A stretch of DNA of 64,000 nt, from the NCBI RefSeq assembly GCF_049310925.1, contig NZ_JBMERP010000016.1, positions 1 to 64,000 of the forward strand, given 5' to 3'. This stretch comes from Virgibacillus_F sp049310925. GTDB lineage: Bacteria; Bacillota; Bacilli; Bacillales; Amphibacillaceae. The notes beneath the pieces were generated by a model, which saw only the letters and a list, made by a program, of their open reading frames with translations, was not told the DNA's origin and did not search any database. Each line of letters opens with the position of its first letter. Position 1 is the stretch's first letter. Shown in pieces: positions 60,383 to 64,000 of this stretch. The position numbers and the translations under genes are program-made.

Positions 60383-60630
60383 GATTGAACAGCCTCCTCC
60401 ACATCAAAACGAAAGTCTTCTATCACTGGATTGGCAAGTAATTGGTCACACATTGCTTTGATTCGCTCATCAATATTTTCCGTATCATCAACATGCAGTT
60501 CAATAAACTTACCAACACGTGCCTCCTGTACCTCTTTATAGCCCAGTGAATGCAGGGAATTCTGAATCGCCTTCCCTTGTGGGTCAAGCACCCCTTGCTT
60601 TAATGTGATATAAACCGTTACTTTTTTCAT
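60379..60630 (-). CDS. purS: Phosphoribosylformylglycinamidine synthase subunit PurS
   Basis: The 83-residue bridging subunit of the FGAM synthase complex. KKVTVYITLKQGVLDPQGKA and the C-terminal NPVIEDFRFDVEE match the family. Its ATG overlaps the purC stop by 4 nt (ATGA), and its stop overlaps the purQ GTG. Confidence 0.95.
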   Translation of the reverse strand: MKKVTVYITLKQGVLDPQGKAIQNSLHSLGYKEVQEARVGKFIELHVDDTENIDERIKAMCDQLLANPVIEDFRFDVEEAVQS

Positions 60631-61340
60631 GATCTTGCCTCCAGTCGCTGTAGTATTACTTTATAAACATGAAGCAAATCTCCTAAATCCTGACGAAAAA
60701 CATCCTTATCCATTTTTTCCTGTGTATCCAAATCCCAAAGTCTGCATGTGTCTGGTGAAATCTCATCAGACAGTACAATGCTTCCATCCTTAAGACGGCC
60801 AAACTCTAATTTAAAATCTACCAGTGTAAGATTGATCTCCAGAAAAAGCTTTTGCAGAACGTTATTAATGTGTAGCGTCATTTGTTTGATTCCTGCCAAA
60901 TCCTCTGTCGTTGCGTCAGACAGAATCAGTGCATGTTCATCATTAATAAGTGGATCGCCTAGTGCATCATCTTTATAAAACAATTCAACAAGTGGCGGAC
61001 TGAATGGTGTTTTTTCTTCAATGCCCAGCCGTTTCGTAATACTTCCAGTTGCAAGATTGCGTACCACCACTTCAATTGGAATAATCTTTGTCTCACTAAC
61101 CAGTTGTTCGGTTTCATTTAGCTTTTCGATGAAATGTGATGAAATGTTCTGCTCGGACAGATAATGAAAAATATAGGAAGATATTTCGTTATTTAACCTT
61201 CCTTTACCATCAAAGCTACTCTTTTTCTCTCCGTTAAAAGCAGTTGCATCGTTTTTATATGCCAGAACTAGTTGATCCTGTCTATCCTTTGTCCGATAAA
61301 CCTTTTTCGCTTTTCCTTCATACAAAAGTTCCGTTTTCAT
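60627..61340 (-). CDS. purC: SAICAR synthetase
   Basis: Couples CAIR and aspartate with ATP. The 237-residue enzyme begins MKTELLYEGKAKKVYRT and contains PIEVVVRNLATGS, VDFKLEFGRLKDG and LSDEISPDTCRLWD, all conserved. ATG 61340 is preferred over ATG 61346, because AGGGGGA then has a 7-nt spacer. It lies 11 nt after the purB stop. Confidence 0.95.
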   Translation of the reverse strand: MKTELLYEGKAKKVYRTKDRQDQLVLAYKNDATAFNGEKKSSFDGKGRLNNEISSYIFHYLSEQNISSHFIEKLNETEQLVSETKIIPIEVVVRNLATGSITKRLGIEEKTPFSPPLVELFYKDDALGDPLINDEHALILSDATTEDLAGIKQMTLHINNVLQKLFLEINLTLVDFKLEFGRLKDGSIVLSDEISPDTCRLWDLDTQEKMDKDVFRQDLGDLLHVYKVILQRLEARS

Positions 61341-61351
61341 CACCATTCCCC

Positions 61352-62647
61352 CTACGCTAATCCAATTCGTTCAAAGATTTGATCCACATTTTTCAAATGG
61401 TACGTATAGTCGAAGCAGTCATCAATTTCAGCCTGTGTCAGCTTACTTGTAAATCGCTCATCTTTTTCAATTAAGTCCTTAAAGTGTGTTGCGCTCTCCC
61501 ATGCTTCCATTGCGGTCGGCTGCACGATATCATACGCTTCTTCACGAGCCATTCCTTTGGTAATCAACGAAAGCAATACGCGTTGGGAAAAAATAACCCC
61601 ATGCGTACGATCGATGTTCCGCTTCATATTTTCCGGGAAGACGGTAAGATTTTTTACAATCGTTGAGAAACGGTTCAGCATATAATTCAATGCGATCGTC
61701 GCATCAGGCAAAATCACCCGCTCTGCAGATGAATGCGAAATATCACGCTCATGCCATAAAGAAACATTTTCATAGGCTGTCGTCATATATCCTCGCAGGA
61801 CACGGGCCATCCCAGTCATATTTTCCGAACCGATTGGGTTACGTTTATGTGGCATTGCTGAAGAACCTTTTTGACCTTTTGCAAAAAATTCTTCAACCTC
61901 ACGAGTTTCTGTTTTTTGCAGACCGCGAATTTCTGTTGCAAACTTTTCAATCGATGATCCGATTAATGCTAAGGTCGATACATAATCCGCATGACGATCG
62001 CGTTGCAGCGTTTGTGTCGAAACTGGCGCTGGTGTTAACCCTAATTTTTCACAAACATATTTTTCAACGAATGGATCGATATTTGCATATGTCCCAACTG
62101 CTCCGGACAACTTTCCGAACTCAATTCCTTTTGCTGCATTTTCAAAGCGCTCCAGATTACGTTTCATTTCCTCGTACCACAATGCCAGTTTCAAACCAAA
62201 AGTAGTTGGTTCAGCATGCACCCCATGTGTACGTCCCATCATAACGGTGTGTTTATGTTCAATTGCCTTATTCTTTAAAATTTCAACAAAGTTCGTTAGG
62301 TCCCTGCGAATAATTGCGTTAGCCTGTTTTAGTAAGTAGGAGAGGGCAGTATCTACCACATCCGTTGAAGTTAAGCCATAATGCACCCATTTCCGCTCAT
62401 CCCCAAGTGTTTCTGAAACAGCACGCGTAAACGCAACAACATCATGACGGGTTTCCTGTTCGATTTCATAGATCCGGTCCATATCGAAGGATGCATTCTT
62501 ACGCATTGTTTTCACATCGTCAGCCGGAATCGTTCCAAGCTCGCTCCACGCCTCACATGCTAAAATTTCAACTTCAAGCCAGGCCTTAAATTTATTTTCC
62601 TCTGTCCAAATGTTGCCCATTTCTTCTCTTGTATACCGTTCAATCAT
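61352..62647 (-). CDS. purB: Adenylosuccinate lyase
   Basis: Cleaves SAICAR in IMP synthesis and adenylosuccinate in AMP synthesis, releasing fumarate. The 431-residue fumarase/aspartase-fold enzyme has the signature GSSAMPHKRNPI, with catalytic His near GRTHGVHAEPT. Its ATG overlaps the purK stop by 4 nt (ATGA). Confidence 0.96.
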   Translation of the reverse strand: MIERYTREEMGNIWTEENKFKAWLEVEILACEAWSELGTIPADDVKTMRKNASFDMDRIYEIEQETRHDVVAFTRAVSETLGDERKWVHYGLTSTDVVDTALSYLLKQANAIIRRDLTNFVEILKNKAIEHKHTVMMGRTHGVHAEPTTFGLKLALWYEEMKRNLERFENAAKGIEFGKLSGAVGTYANIDPFVEKYVCEKLGLTPAPVSTQTLQRDRHADYVSTLALIGSSIEKFATEIRGLQKTETREVEEFFAKGQKGSSAMPHKRNPIGSENMTGMARVLRGYMTTAYENVSLWHERDISHSSAERVILPDATIALNYMLNRFSTIVKNLTVFPENMKRNIDRTHGVIFSQRVLLSLITKGMAREEAYDIVQPTAMEAWESATHFKDLIEKDERFTSKLTQAEIDDCFDYTYHLKNVDQIFERIGLA

Positions 62648-63774
62648 GCTTTTTCCCCCTCATAATCTCTAACTAATTTGTCTACTCGTTCATTCGTTTC
62701 CGCAATAAATGTAATATGTCCCATCTTACGTTTTTCTTTTACAGCATCCTTACCATAGAGATGGATGTAACCATCATTAGAGTTCGACATGTACGCAAGC
62801 GCACGCTCCATGTCTGCACCTAATACGTTTATCATTGCTGCTGGCTGTAATAATTCAACGTTAGTTAAAGGCAGGCCACAAATTGCCCGGATGTGCTGCG
62901 TGAATTGCGAGATATTGCATGCCTCAATCGTATAGTGCCCAGAATTATGTGGACGCGGAGCCATTTCGTTTATAAAAATAGCCTCCCCATCTACAAACAT
63001 CTCAATTGCAAACGTTCCAACTATGTTCATTTTTTCAGCTAATTTAATTGTTGCATCAATTGCTTTATGTTTAACCGTATTACTAATTGTTGCCGGAACA
63101 GTGGTTTTGTACAGAATATGTTCCTTGTGCTCGTTTTCAGCGATTGGAAAAAATTCAACTTCACCACTTTGCGAGCGTGTAAACACGACCGAAATTTCCT
63201 TATCAAACGACACCCATTTTTCAATGATGCAATGTTGGTGCTTGTCTGCAAAAGCCATTGCTTCAGTTGCATCCGCTTCGCCTGTTAGTTTAATCTGACC
63301 TTTTCCGTCGTACCCACCACTACATGTTTTGATAACAGCGGGGTAAGTGATTTCATTTAGTACCTTTTCGCATTCCGAGCCATTTTTCACAATATAAAAA
63401 TCAGGTATCGGAAGACCAACTTCACGCATAATACGCTTTTCCTTCTCACGATTTTGAGTAATTTCAAGCGCAAATCCACCCTGTGGTAACTTTCCTGTTT
63501 CTTCTATATAAGTCGCAGCTTCTAAATCAACGTTTTCAAATTCATAGGTGACCACATCACTTAACGCTGTTAATTGTCTAATTGCTTCAAGGTCGTCAAA
63601 TGCCGCTGTAATTTGCTTATCTGCAACCTGTGCAGTTGGACAGTTCGGTGTAGGATCAAGCACAGCAACCTGATAGCCCATGTACTTCGCAGCAATTGCC
63701 ATCATCCTTCCAAGCTGCCCACCACCGATAATCCCGATAGTCTTTGGAGGTAAAATAATTTTATTTTTCTGCAA
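62644..63774 (-). CDS. purK: N5-carboxyaminoimidazole ribonucleotide synthase
   Basis: An ATP-grasp enzyme making N5-CAIR from AIR and bicarbonate. The 376-residue protein begins with a Rossmann-like IIGGGQLGRMMAIAAKYMGY and has IKTCSGGYDGKGQ and NEMAPRPHNSGHYTIEACNIS. The start is TTG 63774, overlapping the end of purE by 14 nt. Confidence 0.95.
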   Translation of the reverse strand: MQKNKIILPPKTIGIIGGGQLGRMMAIAAKYMGYQVAVLDPTPNCPTAQVADKQITAAFDDLEAIRQLTALSDVVTYEFENVDLEAATYIEETGKLPQGGFALEITQNREKEKRIMREVGLPIPDFYIVKNGSECEKVLNEITYPAVIKTCSGGYDGKGQIKLTGEADATEAMAFADKHQHCIIEKWVSFDKEISVVFTRSQSGEVEFFPIAENEHKEHILYKTTVPATISNTVKHKAIDATIKLAEKMNIVGTFAIEMFVDGEAIFINEMAPRPHNSGHYTIEACNISQFTQHIRAICGLPLTNVELLQPAAMINVLGADMERALAYMSNSNDGYIHLYGKDAVKEKRKMGHITFIAETNERVDKLVRDYEGEKA

Positions 63775-64000
63775 GGTCAGCCCTCATTTCTTCAACACTT
63801 GCCTGCATGTTCGCGCGGTAAGTTACTAATCTATCTGTTACATCCTGGTCAAATGCTCCAATTATCTGCGTGGCAAGTATACCGGCATTTTTCGCTCCAG
63901 ACTTTCCAATTGCTACCGTAGCAGTCGGAACACCACCAGGCATCTGGACGATTGATAAAAGTGAATCAAGACCATTTAATGCCTTACTTTCAACTGGCAC
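63761..64000 (-). CDS. purE: N5-CAIR mutase PurE, C-terminal part
   Basis: The frame is open to the window edge; 79 C-terminal residues are present. They contain PVESKALNGLDSLLSIVQMP and TVAIGKSGAKNAGILATQII, characteristic of class I PurE, which converts N5-CAIR to CAIR. The N-terminus with the catalytic His region, and the operon's promoter, guanine riboswitch and PurR site expected from B. subtilis, lie outside the window. Confidence 0.94.
   Translation of the reverse strand: MPVESKALNGLDSLLSIVQMPGGVPTATVAIGKSGAKNAGILATQIIGAFDQDVTDRLVTYRANMQASVEEMRADLAEK

Noticed and set aside
61663..62205. Plus-strand frame of 180 codons inside purB
   Set aside because: Antisense to the conserved adenylosuccinate lyase core; no ribosome-binding site or recognisable protein features.

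Overview
The window looks like the chromosome of a low-GC, endospore-forming Bacillaceae bacterium, probably of the Virgibacillus/Oceanobacillus/Lentibacillus type. This is inferred from an alpha/beta-type small acid-soluble spore protein, a FosB bacillithiol transferase, a T-box-controlled tyrosyl-tRNA synthetase, a second-type haem O synthase beside a YjdJ homologue, and gene order from the pur operon to gatCAB close to that of Bacillus subtilis. No rRNA, tRNA, prophage, transposase gene or CRISPR array was found.

Positions 1-24,000 are an accessory region of short, mostly unlinked operons. From the left: a cluster of Nudix, VOC and FosB genes with two decayed members; an MFS exporter; tyrS with its T-box leader; pepF; a beta-carbonic anhydrase; a GlcD-type FAD oxidase; an alkaline phosphatase with a PhoP-box-like promoter; yjdJ, a threonine aldolase and ctaB; a SASP gene; a VWA gene divergent from an unknown gene; a rhodanese-persulfide dioxygenase; an acyl-CoA ligase/SDR pair; and an AbrB-family membrane protein. 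Several genes here are broken: a P-loop kinase, a Nudix hydrolase, an AhpC fragment, an SEC-C protein and an orphan C-terminal fragment.

Positions 24,000-31,300 carry two secreted zinc peptidases (M14 and M36), a tiny YpzI protein, a DUF1456 protein and the rRNA methyltransferase RlmCD. Positions 31,300-37,100 hold dgkB, an Eis-type acetyltransferase and gatCAB. At 37,300-38,715 lies an NprR/PlcR-like HTH-TPR regulator followed 13 nt later by an unlisted 44-residue exported-peptide gene. The pair looks like a complete RRNPP quorum-sensing cassette with an unfamiliar peptide and is the strongest candidate for a new system here.

Positions 39,100-64,000 are the conserved housekeeping block, all on the minus strand. 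Transcription runs purE-K-B-C-S-Q-L-F-M-N-H-D, then yerA, yerB, yerC, pcrB, pcrA, ligA, camS and pruA. Together the pur genes make IMP from PRPP, and purB also serves AMP synthesis. Tight stop/start overlaps link most pur genes.

A second theme is intergenic repeats. A roughly 400-500 bp element with possible inverted ends lies between the tyrS T-box and its coding region, between pcrB and pcrA, and between purH and purD. A smaller hairpin element follows the stop codons of purF and pruA. Three arrays with a 20-21 bp period, about two helical turns, but unrelated unit sequences lie at 7.3, 13.5 and 32.5 kb.
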